In this document: positions 1 through 12,811 of the stretch, piece by piece | How the letters are laid out: every line of letters starts with the position of its first letter | Position numbering within the stretch: the first letter of the stretch is position 1 | NCBI GenBank assembly: GCA_030063045.1 | Contig: JAQSEB010000082.1 | Location: forward strand, 992,001 to 1,056,000 | Reading direction: 5' to 3' | DNA: 64,000 nt | Source: Pratylenchus scribneri | Lineage: Eukaryota; Nematoda; Chromadorea; Rhabditida; Pratylenchidae | Position numbers and translations under genes: made by a program | Notes under the pieces: generated by a model | Seen by the model: only the letters and a program-made list of their open reading frames with translations | Database searches by the model: none | Told to the model about the DNA's origin: nothing

Positions 1-22
1 TAATTAACATTCAAATTTTAAG

Positions 23-681
23 GAAACTGGTTCAGTGGCCATCACAATCCGAAATGTGGAATCAATGATCAGAATGGCTGAAGCGCATGCAAAAATGCAT
101 TTACGCTCATTTGTCGATGATACAGATGTAAAAATTGATTTAATTTAAATAAATTTTAAAGTTTTCAAGGTTTCTGTGGCCACAAAAATTATGTTGGAAT
201 GCTTCATTAACACACAAAAGGTAAATCCGAATAATAAATAATTTAAATCGATAATTTCCACAGGCTTCCGTTATGCGTCATATGAAGAAGGTAATCCAAT
301 TCGATTAATATTGATTTAAATTTTAATTAAAAATTCAAGAAATTCTGGAAACAACTCACCTATAAAAGGGAGAACAACGATTTGCTACTCTTCGTCCTTA
401 AGCAATTGGTCCATGAACAAATTGTCTATGAACGGGCACGCCATGGCGGTGGAGGCGGGGATGAGGTTGGCGTCGATACAATTGCCGTACTTGAGAGCGA
501 TTTAATTGATAAGGTTGGTTAAAAGGGACTGTGGAAAATTTTTAATTTCCATTTTTTCACACAGATTCATCAAATGCGAATCGATTCTCTGTCAATAAAG
601 CAATTCTACAAAAGCAAACAATTCACCGACAATTTCCAATACGACCCACAACACAAACAAATTGTGAAGACAATTTCATAA
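23..681 (+). CDS. mcm-2: DNA replication licensing factor MCM2, C-terminal part (5' truncated by window edge)
   Basis: Spliced 3' end of the MCM2 subunit of the MCM2-7 replicative helicase, which unwinds origin DNA in the nucleus. The first visible exon follows an AAG acceptor at 20-22 and reads [20 protein letters not shown], the conserved block after the AAA+ core. Further exons give the family's C-terminal winged-helix tail ([14 protein letters not shown], then a final exon ending KQIVKTIS and TAA at 679-681). Five exons are separated by introns of 40-60 bp. The helicase motifs lie upstream of the window. The next gene, PRIM2, starts about 250 bp downstream on the same strand, so the two are probably in one operon. 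The identity rests on the distinctive [16 protein letters not shown] block and is secure. Confidence 0.93.
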
Positions 682-930
682 TAATCTTTCTCCGCATTTT
701 ATTTATTTATTTATTCATTATTTATTTTTGCATTATTCAATTTTGATGATAAATTTGTCCAAAAATGTTTCAAATTAATTTACAATTTAAATGTGAAATA
801 TTCAAATAATTATTTATATTTAAATTTATTAATTATGGAAGAGGATCAAATGATCAGGTGAGATGCCATTTTATTTAATTATAAATGCTCATTTTTTAAG
901 TAATATTTTTTAATTAAAGATTAAGCATTT

Positions 931-3152
931 ATGGAATTTGGTTCCAGCATTGTTTGCCGCCGCACCACAAATGGAGAGGGGAATTTCACGAAAATTCGAT
1001 TGGAATCGGGGGATGATCAATTCAATTTGAGCATGTACAATCAACCAAGCACCGAAACAATTCCAATTGAAGAATTCCAACAGTTGGGCGTTCAGCGATT
1101 GGCAGTGTTGCGAGCAGTGGAATTGCTGAAAGAAAAATATGGGAATGAACCGAAAAAATATTTGGAAATGTTCAAAGAGGTTAGCGAACTTGAATAATAT
1201 ATTTTTTAAATATTTTTTTACAGAAAATGGAACATTTGATGCCATTTTATGCTGGCAAATTATTGGCAGCCGCTCAGAAAAAGGCCCGTCGCGATGATCG
1301 AATTTCCCACTACATTCTACGCCTGGCCTATTGCCAATCTGTGGAAATGTCCGATTGGTTCGTGCGTCAAGAGACTGAATTGTTCAAGTGCCGTTTTCAA
1401 GTGGAAAGTGGCGGAGTTTCGGGTTTCCTAAGAGCCAACAATATTATACCGGAAGAGGTTAAAACTTTGAATTTAATTAAATAAATTTAAAAAGAATTTT
1501 AAAGGTCAGCGAAATGGATAAAAGGGCACTTTTGGATGAACTTTCGCAGGCATTAACATTGAGCCCCGATTCAGTGTTGAACAATCCAATTTACAAGGTC
1601 TAATTTAATTACATTAAAATCAATATTATTTAATAATTCTAATTTTTAAGGTTAATTGCTGGGATGTCATCGACCTATTCCCCAGCTATCGCCTCCTGCT
1701 CCGCGATGGATTTGCCTTCATCAATGCCGCCGATTTGATAGCACTTGTCGCCCCACAATTCAAGGAAAACATTGCAAAATCGTTGGCAAATGCCCGCCGA
1801 AATTTGGGTTTTATCCAAGAAGAGGATCGCCTCATCCCTCTGATGAAGCAAATTGTCACAAATGGAATTGGCGTTTACAAAAGGGAATATGGCAACGGGT
1901 AAAATTAGTAAAAATGAATTAAATTGATTCAGCTTTTATAGAAATTCGGACGAAATTCACCCAGAAATGATTGATGATTTGGCGAGGGAGTCTTTTCCAC
2001 TTTGTATGCGAAATATTCATTTCAATTTGCGCAAAGAGCACCATCTTCGACATCGTTTGTTTGCTTTAATCAATTTTAAATTAAAATTTATTATTAAGAT
2101 GCTCGTCAACAATATGGCCTATTTTTGAAGGTTAGTAATTTTTGCATTAGTCAATAAACATTTTATTTAATATTTTCGGACCTTGTTTTTTGGTCGAATT
2201 AATATATTTCGTCTATAAATGAACTATAAGAATATGTAAAAAAAATGCGCATAAAAAAGTAATGAAGCCTAAAAAATTAGCTACCTCTGAGCGGATTCGA
2301 ACCCGAGACCTAAATTAAACAAAAGTGAAGAGTCCCCTCACTACACTAAAAGTCGGAAATTTTTAAAATTTTATTCGACCAAATTATAGGTCAATTAACG
2401 GGTTTTAATAAGCTAAATACTGACCATAAATACCAATATTCTAACTAATTTAATTTTCAGGGCATTGGTCTTTCCATGGAAGGTTCATTGGAATTTTTCC
2501 GTACCGAATTCTTGAATCGAATGGATGGCGACAAATTCGCAAAGGAATATGCATATAATATTCGGTATGAATAAATATTAATTATGAATAACAAAACAAT
2601 TTTTCAAAGCCACATTTACGGCAAAGAAGGCAGCCGAATTGATAGAAAACCACTTCCATGTACCGCAATCATTTTGGGCACCGCCCCCAGTCCATTGGAC
2701 TGTCATGGATGTCCGTATAAGCATTGGGAGTCGGCGATGTTGAGTGAAAGGCTGCAAACGTTGGGTTTGAAGAGCGACCAAGTTACGGAAATTCAAGGAC
2801 TTTGCAAAATGAATCGATTTGACAAGGTAAATTGGAGGTGGTTTTTCATTTGGGTAGAGTTTTTTTAATTTACGGTCCAAACTCCAAAATGTAATTTATA
2901 TTTGTAATATTTAAAATAAATTATTTTGAAGAGAAGACTTAAACACAAAAATGACACAAATAAATTCATTTTTATAAATTACTGATTTTCAATTTTTAGG
3001 CATGCACCAAATACTTTGAATTTGTGCACAAAATTCCGGAAATGGAAGATTTGATCACCCATCCGAACCAATATTACTCTTTGTCGAGAAAAATGCGAGG
3101 AGGCGATGGTGTTGACCAAACAATGACGACCACTATCAAAAATGAGGAATAA
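931..3152 (+). CDS. pri-2: DNA primase large subunit (PRIM2)
   Basis: Large regulatory subunit of primase, which with the small subunit and polymerase alpha makes RNA-DNA primers. Nine exons sum to 1443 nt (480 residues; human protein about 509). The N-terminal helical domain includes DDRISHYILRLAYCQS. The four [4Fe-4S] cysteines are all present: PLCMRNIH, LPCTAI, CHGCPYKH and ACTKYFEF. The start at 931 is chosen because a TTAAAG acceptor ends at 919, just upstream, as expected for trans-splicing. An earlier ATG at 835 leads into a GT donor at 858, but joining it to 920 is out of frame. The sixth intron (2131-2460) is long and holds a tRNA-derived SINE. The gene lies between MCM2 and HDAC on the same strand with about 250 bp on each side. 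Confidence 0.95.
2273..2365 (-). mobile_element. tRNA-derived SINE, copy 1 (PRIM2 intron)
   Basis: On the minus strand it reads an A-box-like TTAGTGTAGTGAGG, then the B-box GGTTCGAATCC, then GCTCAGAGGTAG and a T-rich tract. Downstream sequence towards 2190 (TTTTTATGCGC, then ATAGTTCATTTATAGACG) resembles the tail of the other copies. It lies in the long sixth intron of PRIM2. Confidence 0.8.
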
Positions 3153-3399
3153 CAGAATTTATGGATAACATTTTTTGACGAAATTACACAAATATTGAAA
3201 CAATTCACTTAACATTTTTCTTTTACAATTTCACAGATCTCCATAATTTATTTTTACTTTTTTGATAATAAATTTTGAAAATACATTTTATTATTTTTTT
3301 CACATTGTTTATGCACACATTCAATATTTGTTTAATTTAATTTTAAAAATTTTATCACAAATAAATATTTTAGATAATCATTAATCAAGCAACCAACAA

Positions 3400-6300
3400 A
3401 TGTCTGTGTCCGGAGAACATTACAGAAAGAGGGTTTGTTCTTTATAATATTCATTTTAGTTTTAATTTAACTTTAAAATTCAAGGTCGCCTATTACTATG
3501 ATTCAGTGAGTTTTTTTCTCTTCTTAAAAGCATTATTTTAAAATCATTTTAGAATGTTGGCAATTATTATTATGGCCAAGGCCATGTGATGAAGCCTCAT
3601 CGCATTAGGATGACCCATCATCTTCTATTGAATTATGGCATTTACCGATACCTTGATGTTTATGTAAGTTCGAGAGTCCAAACCAAACCATACTTTGGGT
3701 TTTTGGTTATTAAACCGAAACCGTCCAAACCTTATTTGGTTTTGGTTCATAAAACTTTCGGTTTTGAATCAAGACAATCTATAGTTCAATCGGCACAACT
3801 CGGCAGATCTATCGAATAATTTAAGTTTTATAAACCCTAAGATCAAGCAATTTATAGGCTTTAGGCAAAAATCAACACCAAGATTTTTATTAAAGAATCA
3901 AACATTTAATTATTGCATCATATTCAGCGTCCATTCCCGGCCACTTTGGAGGAGATGACCCGATTCCACAGCGAAGACTACATGGACTTTTTGAAGAATG
4001 CAACACCCGAAAATCTCAAACAATTCAACAAACAAATGTTAAAATTCAATGTGGGCGAGGATTGTCCAGTTTTTGATGGACTCTTCGAATTTTGCCAACT
4101 CTCCAGTGGAGGATCATTAGGTTTTTAAATAGAATTATTCCATAAAATTTATATTTTTAGCCGCTGCCGTCAAACTGAACAAACAGAAGGCGGACATTGC
4201 CATAAATTGGATGGGCGGTTTGCATCATGCCAAAAAATCAGGTTAATTTTTTGGGTGGTCAATTCAATTTTTAATCGACCAATTCTCCTTTCTAGAAGCT
4301 TCCGGTTTTTGTTACACAAATGACATTGTGCTGGGCATTTTGGAACTTTTAAAATACCACAAAAGGTTACTCATCCAATAATATTATTCAAATTATATTT
4401 TTTAATTTTTTCAGAGTTTTATACATTGATATTGATGTTCATCATGGTACGGATTTTATTTAATATTTAATTCATTTTTATTCTTTCAAGGCGATGGCGT
4501 CGAGGAGGCTTTTTACACAACTGACCGAGTGATGACCGTTTCATTCCATAAATATGGCGATTTCTTCCCGGGCACTGGAGAATTAAAGGTTGGCTAATTA
4601 ATAATATTGATGAGCAGAATTTATCCAATTTTCACAACAGGATATCGGAGCAGGCAAAGGCCGCCATTATTCGGTAAATGTTCCCTTGCACGATGGCATT
4701 TCTGATCAGGCTTATGAGCAAATTTATGTTCCAGTCAGTTTTTCTTTTCTCATTTAAAAAATAATTTGATTTTATTGAAGATAATGAAAAAAGTGATGGA
4801 AGTATTCCAACCGAATGTGGTCGTCCTCCAATGTGGCGCCGATTCATTGAATGGTTTTAATTGCTGGATAATTTTTCATTTCTATTTATTTTTTAGGCGA
4901 TCGGCTTGGCCCCTTCAATTTAACCCTAAAAGGTGGGAAACAAATTTATTTTTTTTCTTAATTTAATATTTAATTTTTAGGACATGGAAAATGCGTAGAA
5001 TTCCTTCGAGCCTACGATGTCCCATTGATGCTCCTTGGTGGAGGAGGGTAAGTGAGTGGGTTAATTGTAAATTCTGATTTGCGATTGTAATTGTAATTCT
5101 GATTTGCGATTGTAATTGTAATTCTGATTTGCGATTGTAATTGTAATTCTGATTTGCGATTGTAATTGTAATTCTGATTTGCGATTGTAATTGTAATTCT
5201 GATTTGCGATTGTAATTGTAAAATTCTGATTTGCGATTGTAATTGTAATTCTGATTTGCGATTGTAATTGTAATTCTGATTTGCGATTGTAATTGTAATT
5301 CTGATTTGCGATTGTAATTGTAATTCTAATTTGCGATTGTAATTCTGATTTGCGATTGTAATTGTAATTCTGATTTGCGATTGTAATTGTAATTCTGATT
5401 TGTAATTGTAATTCTGATTTGCGATTGTAATTGTAATTCTGATTTGCGATTGTAATTCTGATTTGCGATTGTAATTGTAATTCTGATTTGCGATTGTAAT
5501 TCTGATTTGCGATTGTAATTGTAATTCTGATTTGCGATTGTAATTGTAATTCTGATTTGTAATTGTAATTCTGATTTGCGATTGTAATTGTAATTCTGAT
5601 TTGCGATTGTAATTCTGATTTGCGATTGTAATTGTAATTCTGATTTGCGATTGTAATTATATATTATAAATTCTGATTTTACCGAATGATTAGAAAATTT
5701 CATGCTATTTATTTCAGTTATACACCAAAGAATGTGGCTCGCTGTTGGACGGTATTTTCTTTTTAAATTTTATAAATCATTGTTCAATTCAAGTATGAAA
5801 CTGCATTGGCCCTGAATTTGGACATTCCAGACGGTAAGCAATATTCTTCAATAAATTTAAATATTTTCACAAATTTATAGAACTTCCTTTTAACGACTAT
5901 TTTGAATATTTTGCACCCAATTATCGTCTGCATATTGATGCATCTAATGCTCCAAACGAGAACACGCCCGAATATCTTCAAACCGTGATGTGAGTTGCCA
6001 ATTTGAATTTCATAAAATAAATTAAGAAATTTGAAAAAAAAATTTTTCTAAAAATTTCTATTTATTAATTTTATTTTTAGGTGTGAAGTGCTCAAAAATT
6101 TGGGAGAATTGCCGCCCGTTCCCAGCGTTCAATTCCAACGTTTGTTCAAATAATTCAATTTTAATTTCATTAATTCATTCAATTAAGCAATTCCACTCGA
6201 TTTTATGCAGTTGGACGAGAACAACGAATTGGACGAATCCGACCTGGACAATCGGCTACCAAGTAAAAAGAATGAAGGTCAAAATTTTTGAATGTTAAAT

Positions 6301-6568
6301 TGAAGGGGCAATCAGCGATCGAATGGTGGCCGATATGGGCGAATTCTATGATGGTGAAACAGAGGGGGATGATCGAAAAAATAGGCAAGATCCGGCTGGC
6401 AAGCGAAAACAACCACAAATGGAGGAGGCATCGACGGCGGAAGAAGGCGGCAGAGTGGATGAGGGCGATGAAATGGAAGATGGCGACAGGAAGCCGGAAA
6501 GTTCAAAGAGGATGCGGATTGGTGGTGGAGGAAATAACGCGGAGAAACAGCAACAACAACAGGAATAG
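3400..6568 (+). CDS. hda-1: Class I histone deacetylase (HDAC1/2 type)
   Basis: Zn-dependent lysine deacetylase of the Rpd3/HDAC1 class, the catalytic subunit of nuclear corepressor complexes. It starts [11 protein letters not shown] after a TATTTTAG acceptor at about 3372. Conserved blocks appear in order: GGLHHAKK, the DIDVHHGDG metal and charge-relay motif, [27 protein letters not shown] and [16 protein letters not shown]. The tail is acidic and low-complexity (GDEMEDGD..., poly-Q), ending QQQQQE. About fifteen short exons. The intron 5048-5717, between the codons of GGGG and YTPK, is filled by a 25-bp minisatellite. The intron at 3664-3926 is rich in AAACC/GGTTT tracts. It is the third gene of the MCM2-PRIM2-HDAC row. 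The class I assignment is firm; HDAC1 versus HDAC2 orthology is not resolved. Confidence 0.95.
5063..5680 (+). repeat. 25-bp minisatellite array 1 (HDAC intron)
   Basis: Tandem array of a 25-bp unit starting AATTCTGATTTGCGATTG and ending with a repeated TGTAAT hexamer. Most units are 25 bp; 19-bp forms lacking one hexamer equivalent also occur. It fills nearly all of an HDAC intron. The long open frame it makes on the other strand (RKSELQLQ repeats) is an artefact of the repeat. Confidence 0.97.
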
Positions 6569-7391
6569 AGAGGACCAACCAATAACAATGAAGAATAATG
6601 ATGATCTGATTATTAATCATTTTTTTTATTTTCATTCTAAATATTCGAAAAAAAAACCATCTTCTTCTTTTCCCACCCCTTTTTATGCGTTTATCTGTTA
6701 TCTCTCCATTTACTCCTCTCGAAAAACATAATTTTAGCGCACTTGTATTAGCCACCTCACCTTTCTATTTTTATAATATTTTGATGATATTTAATAAAAC
6801 TTTTTCTCACAATTTGTTTCGATATTATTTGAATCAAAGTGTCTGGTTTTAAAAATTGATGAGAACTTTCTGGATTTAGAAATAATATAGGATAGGAGTA
6901 TTTTAGCTTTAAATTCTTTAATTTTACTCAAATAATTTTGACTCACTGTTCGAATAGCCAAAAATATACACAAAATGGCCGAATTTTTCCCCTCATACTC
7001 AGATAATTTTTACACATTTTAAATTTGTGACGTGACCCATGATTCCCAGAGGGCCTAGCTCGACAAATTATTTAAAATTCCAAATTCAATTTAAGTTTAA
7101 AGTGTCCAATTTATACGATAATATACATGTGTTTTACATTAAAACAAAAAAGAAAGCCATAATTGAAGCAAACAAATAGAAGAAAAACAAACATTATGGG
7201 CAAAGAACAACAATAAATAGAGAAAATAATGAGATTGGGTGGGAAATATGGGATTATAAGCACAAAAATACATAATAATAATATGTCACAATTCAACAAT
7301 ATTGAGCAATATAGGTATATCCGTACATCTGTTCATTATCATTTATCCTCCATCGCGCACATAATCCTCCTCCCGCGTCGTTCATCGTCCA
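6569..7391. other. Intergenic region, convergent 3' ends of HDAC and ERM
   Basis: AT-rich sequence between two converging genes. It should hold both 3' UTRs; an AATAAA lies near 6790 on the plus strand. No convincing gene is seen here. Confidence 0.6.
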
Positions 7392-10060
7392 TCACATATT
7401 TTCATATTGGTCAATTCGGCGTTGCGTATTCCCTGAACGAATTTGACGCAGCGTTTTGTATCGATCCCGGCCTTGACGCTGAAAATTGAAAAGAAAAATT
7501 AAAATTTGAATCACAATAATCCCCAATTTTACCTTATTTTCCATGTGCAAAATGTCAAATTGGGTGATTGCCTCCGGGTTTCGTTTAGCGTCCAACTCCT
7601 TTGTCAGCAACTAAAAAAAAAATAAAAACTATTAAAATTATTCCAAATTTTCCCCTTATTCCTTACCTCGAGTCTGTGCTTCAATGTTTGATTCCGCTCC
7701 GTCACATTTTGTCGATCCAATTCCCGCTGCTGGCCATATCCCCCATTTTGATGATGATAAGTGCTCAATTCTGAAATTTCAAAAATTTAAATTATTTAAA
7801 TTATTTAAATTTCACTCACCGGCATGCCCAATTGTCATCAAATCATCGTCATCACCAGCAGGTCCGTCGCCGTTGAATTCACTGTGCAAATGATGATGAT
7901 GATGATGGTGTCCCCTTCGATGATTTGCACTGCCACTGCCGCCGCCGTTCACTTCCTCCTTCAGCTTGTTCATTTCCGTCGTTTTCCATTGCACTTCGGA
8001 ACGCATTGCCACCACCTGCGCGCGATTTTGCTCAATTTCGGCCAACAGTCGATTTCGTTCCCCTTGGCTCATCTGCAAAAAATAAAACAAATTAAGTTAT
8101 TATTTTTGATTAACCCAAAAACCAACCGCTCTTTCCGATTGCAATTGATGGTTCAATGCGTCCAATTCAAGTTCTTTGCGCTCCAAAAGTCGTTTTGCCT
8201 GAAAATTTGAAAAATTAAATTTTAATTAATTTTTTTAATTTTACCTCATTCAATTCGCAAATTTGATATTCGAGGCGGTGAATTCGATCTTTGGCCATTT
8301 CCAGCTCATGCACAGCCGCATCCTTTTCCGCCTTCATTTGCATCATTTTTGCCGCATATTCGTGTTGTTTTTGTTCGGCATGCTCCCGCGCATTCATTTC
8401 ACGTTGCAATCTGAAAAATTAATTTTGCATAAATTATTTATCTAAAAATTTTTGTTTAAAAAATACTTTAGAATGTGTAAAAATGACTACCATTTCCGAA
8501 AAAAAATATCTGCCTCTGAGCGGGTTCGAACCCGAGAGCTAAATTTTGCAGAAGTGAAAGGTTACCCATTCAGCTAAAAGTGCCACTAGAAAACAAACTG
8601 ATAAAATCCTATTTATAAAAACCCAATTAGTCTCTTAACCTAAACCTAGTTCAAAAATATTATGTGTTCAACCAACCTTTCCTGCTCAATTTGTCGCTGA
8701 ATTCTCTCCTCTTTTGCATGTTCTTTCATTTGGTGCACTTCAAAGGAATCCGGTTTTCGACGGCGCTCATACATTTCGTGGTTGCCCTCGCACAGTGCCT
8801 AAAATATATTCTCAAAATTTATTCATTTAATATTTGAAAATGTTTACCAAAATTTGCTTATTGACGGACAATCTCGGAGAATAGAAGACGAATTTCTGTA
8901 AAAGTTAATAAATGATTTTAAATTTTTTGTTTAAAAACCTGGTATTTTTGTTGGTGGTTCCGCGTTTCGATGATGAACTTCTTGTCGTTGAATGCAATAT
9001 TCTCGATTTCGGACCAGTGGAAGCCGACTCTTGGATTCAATTTGTCACCTTGATCGTAGATGTTCAGCCCAAATGCATCCACACCCAAATACAAATGCGT
9101 CGATTTTTTGTTGCGAACTTCAAAGAACTAAATTGAAAAATAAATTAATTATCAATTTAATTTAGAATTCAAAACTCACATTGACTCCGTACATCTCCAA
9201 ATCCTGTGCAGTGCTCAAGTATTCCAGCATGGCCGTCTCACGTTGCATTCCCCGATGATCCACCCACCAAACTGTCATTCGATGTGCCCATTCGTAGATA
9301 TCCATTTTGAACTGAAAATTTCGATATAAATATTAATTACAAAATAAAAGATAAAATTAACCTGTCTGATTATTCGCGGCGAAAGGAATCGATCCTGGAC
9401 CAAAAGTTCCGGAACATGTTCATTCTTAAATTAAATGCAATTATTGATTAATTTAGGCAAAAATATTGAACCTTATTGAAGTCGCCATATTTTGCCTGCA
9501 TTGCATAGGAAGCCAACAGAAGTGCCGAATCAGCCGGACAGTAGATTTCATCGCGCAAAATCAAATCCTTCACTTGGAAATAGAACAAACGCACCGTAAC
9601 ATCCTGGATCAATTCCTCAGTGACATCTGAAAATTGCGATAAAATTAGTATTTTTCCCACAACAAATTTTCCCTTTCTTACCTTCGGGATAGTACTTTGC
9701 ACGAAATTTGAATTGCAAGATTGGCTCCTTTTTCACATGCTGTTTGAGTACTTTCTGGAAAATAATAAAGAGGAGAAATTTATTGTTAAAATGTGGTGGT
9801 GAATCAAACCTTTTTCAATTGCAACCAAGCAGTCGATCCTTCCGAGTCAACAAATTGAAGGCCGAAATACCAAATTTCATGCAGATTGATGGCTTTGACA
9901 ACTTGATCGAATAATTGTTTGCCCAGTGTAGTTGATTGAATCTCAAAGTCGAATTGCGCGCCGTCCATCGTGGTGACATGAACCTTCTGCAAAAATATGG
10001 GAATTATAATTATGAATTGAAAGTAATTTTTGATGGACTTACCACATTTTTTGACGGCAT
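7392..10060 (-). CDS. erm-1: Ezrin/radixin/moesin protein
   Basis: Membrane-cytoskeleton linker that binds membrane proteins through its FERM domain and F-actin through its C-terminus, working under the apical plasma membrane. It starts MPSKNV (18-nt exon 10043-10060) and runs into [17 protein letters not shown]. The FERM domain spans roughly residues 1-300, with [52 protein letters not shown] and [19 protein letters not shown] long alpha-helical coiled coil follows, then a linker with a seven-His run. The last exon encodes [13 protein letters not shown] sequence ([19 protein letters not shown]), which ends at QYENM. This C-terminal actin-binding signature separates ERM from merlin. The intron at about 8410-8690 carries a SINE. 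The gene is divergent from the acyl-CoA dehydrogenase. Confidence 0.94.
8506..8590 (-). mobile_element. tRNA-derived SINE, copy 2 (ERM intron)
   Basis: The minus strand carries the best A-box of the family (TTAGCTGAATGGGTAACC), then CTTCTGCAAAATTTAG, then the B-box GGTTCGAACCC and CTCAGAGGCAG followed by a T8 run that could end Pol III transcription. It sits in an intron of the ERM gene in the same sense as the gene. Confidence 0.85.
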
Positions 10061-10678
10061 TTTTGTGCGAAGAGATGATGACAAAATACTTATTAGCAGC
10101 AGAATATATGGTTCGATTTATTTGTAGCAAGTATTTTTGGGTGGATTTGGATTGAGGAAAGTGGGGAGTGGTTGTTTTTTGACAGATGTATTTGATAAAA
10201 TACCCAGGCTTTTATACTTTTTTTTTCTGATGAATGATGATTGTTGTATTTTTCATACCGTACCATAAAATCTCAGTTATTGATTGATTGCCAAAGTCGT
10301 TTCAATAAATTTTTATTGGCGCGAATTCAAATAGTATGAATGACTCTTTTTATTTCTCTCAATTAACAATCAAGCAAGCTAAAGCTAAAAAATAAAAATA
10401 GTTAAGCTTTTTGATTAGCGTAAATTGGTTAGCTCGAAGTTTTTAAGCCTTTTTAGTTAGAGTTCGATACCCGACCCGACACCCGACTCGGTAAAGGTCA
10501 TTTTTTCATTCAAATCAATTAACACGGAAAAAAGATAATTTTCTTTTTGCATTTTAGGCAATAAACATTATACATTAATGATAAAAAGGTCATTTCCTTC
10601 AAAATTGCTTAAAATCAATCTAAAATTGACTTTTTAAACATACTCATCATTTCAATTCTTCATTTTTAGCAAATTTAA
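10061..10678. promoter_or_regulatory. Shared upstream region of divergent ERM and ACADSB genes
   Basis: The two start codons face away from each other across about 620 bp, so promoters of both should lie here. A C-rich stretch at about 10469-10492 (CCCGACCCGACACCCGAC) stands out from the AT-rich background. A TTTTTAG acceptor ending at 10669 just precedes the ACADSB start. No element could be assigned with confidence. Confidence 0.45.
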
Positions 10679-12677
10679 ATGATTTCGAGAAAATTACTAA
10701 ATGCCCGAGCATTGCCGGCTTGCACACATCAATTAAGGCGTAATGTTCTTACGGCTGTCCAGAGCCAAACATGCCGTCAAAGCCAGGATGCCCCGCCGCT
10801 CACTCAATTTTCAGAAGAAGAATTGGCCTTCAAAAATTCAGGTTTAATCGATAAATAAATAAAAATTTAAAATGATTTGGTAAATTTTTCAGTAAAACTT
10901 TTTTCCAACGATGTTATCAAACCATTGGTCCGGGAAATGGATGCCAAATCTGCGATGGATAAACGCGTAATCGATGGGGTTTTTGAGAATGGAGTGAGTA
11001 AATTTAAATTTTCTGACTAATGGGTTGACTTTTTCCAGCTAATGGGCATCGAAATTGGGCAAAAATACGGAGGGCCCGAGTCAACATTCTTCAATGTGGT
11101 GATCGTTGTTGAAGAGTTGGCCCGTGTTGACCCGTCCGTTTCGGTGTTCGTTGATGTGCAAAATACGTTGGTTGCCCCGCTGATCATGCAATTGGGAACG
11201 GAGGAACAAAAGCAGAAATATTTGACACGAATTTGGAAAGATTGGGTTAGTTGGTCATACATAAATTAATTTGACATAAAATTTTGAATTCAGGTTGGAG
11301 CTTTTTGTCTGTCGGAAGTGGGCAGCGGTTCGGATGTAAACACATTAAAATTTTTATAAAAATAAATTTTTAATTTATTTTTAAGGCATTTGCGATGAAA
11401 ACAGTGGCAAAACCAGACGGCGATGATTTTCTAATTTCCGGCACAAAAATGTGGATTTCCAACGCCGAACATGCCAAATTTTTTCTGGTTTTTTCCATTC
11501 AATTATTTATACTTTTATACGAATAATTTAAGGTAATGGCAAATGCGGATCCATCCAAGGGCTATAAGGGAATTACATGCTTTCTTGTGGACCGTGACCA
11601 AAAAGGTTTGAAAAATAAATAAATAATTAAATGGAATTGAATTTATTTAATTTTCCAAGGTGTTTCCGTGGCCAAGCACGAAGACAAATTGGGCATCCGG
11701 GCCAGTTCCACATGTCCAGTCCATTTTGATGAAGTCCGAGTGCCAAAATCCGCAATTTTGGGTGAATTCGGCAAAGGTAAATTTAATAAAAACAGTCCAA
11801 AAAATAATTTTATTCCTCATTTTAGGCTATAAAATGGCGATTGAATGCTTGAATGCAGGTAAATATGGGCAGATCGTAGATGATTATATTCGAGAAAAGG
11901 TCGAATTGGGATTGGCGCCCAAATGATTGGATTGGCCGAAGGATGTTTCGAACAAACTGTGCCATATTTACAAGAGAGGAAACAATTTGGGCAGCGAATT
12001 GTCGACTTTCAGGTGGGTGGATTTTATTCATCTTTTAGGGAATATTAATTAGTTTAAAAATTTTCCCATTATTTGAGACTTGAGAGTATCCAAAAAAAAT
12101 CCTGATCCAATTTCTCATAAAATTATAATCGAAGAAAAATAGTAAAAATGAGAGTATGGGTAAATATAAATATATAAATTTATTTTCCCTAAATTTTCCA
12201 CTTATAAACAATCATTCATTTTTCAGGCTGTCCAACATCAATTGGCGGATTTGGCCTGCGAAATTGAGGCGGCCAAATTGTTGGTCTACAATGCTGCTCG
12301 ACTCAAGGAAGCCAATATTCCCTACATAAAGGAGGCCGCAATTGCCAAATTGTACTCTTCAAATTGTGCAACAAAAGTGACAAGCAAATGTGTGGAATTG
12401 ATGGGCGGGGTCAGTTTGGCCTTGATAATGAATAATACATATTCAATATTTCATTTTGAAGGTTGGCTTCACCAAGGAATTTCCCATTGAAAAATTCTAT
12501 CGGGACTGCAAAATTGGTGCGTTTAAATTTTCTCATTTTTAATTAATTTTAAAATTTTTATTTTTTGTTCCATTAATAATTTATTACAATTAAATTAAAG
12601 GCACAATCTACGAGGGAACATCCAATGTCCAGTTGAACACAATTGCCAAATTTATTGACAGTGAATTCAGGCAATGA
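10679..12677 (+). CDS. Short/branched-chain acyl-CoA dehydrogenase (ACADSB type), mitochondrial
   Basis: FAD enzyme that alpha,beta-dehydrogenates short or branched acyl-CoA in mitochondria (isoleucine/valine breakdown). The N-terminus ([15 protein letters not shown]...) is basic and lacks acidic residues, as a mitochondrial presequence would. Family blocks: [14 protein letters not shown] (FAD/substrate site), [75 protein letters not shown] and [17 protein letters not shown], where the Glu of YEGT is the usual catalytic base. The exon joint [11 protein letters not shown] is recovered by splicing 11859-11911. The ASSTCP and [14 protein letters not shown] blocks favour ACADSB over other ACADs. 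Stop TGA at 12675-12677, followed by a minisatellite about 135 bp downstream. Confidence 0.93.
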
Positions 12678-12811
12678 ATGGAGGGAATTCGGTCGAAGAA
12701 GGAAAAAGAATGAAACAAATTATGAATTTTCTTTTTTAATTCTACATTTTTGTAATAATTATTTGTGTGATAATTGCCTAATAAATTTAACATTTATTGT
12801 GATTTGTAAAT

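Noticed and set aside
835..857. ATG at 835 as the PRIM2 start
   Set aside because: Spliced to the next acceptor it is out of frame with the primase; the ATG at 931 matches the family N-terminus and follows an acceptor.
2285..2300. True tRNA genes at the B-box matches
   Set aside because: No copy gives a paired 7-bp acceptor stem around the A- and B-boxes by eye, and all five share non-tRNA tails, so a SINE is the better reading.
5326..5703. Long minus-strand open frame of [15 protein letters not shown] repeats (also at 21202-21567)
   Set aside because: It is a by-product of the 25-bp minisatellite, whose unit has no stop in that frame; it lies inside introns of real genes and has no start context or splice support.
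6312..6755. Overlapping open frames antisense to the HDAC C-terminus
   Set aside because: They mirror the low-complexity acidic tail of HDAC and resemble no family.
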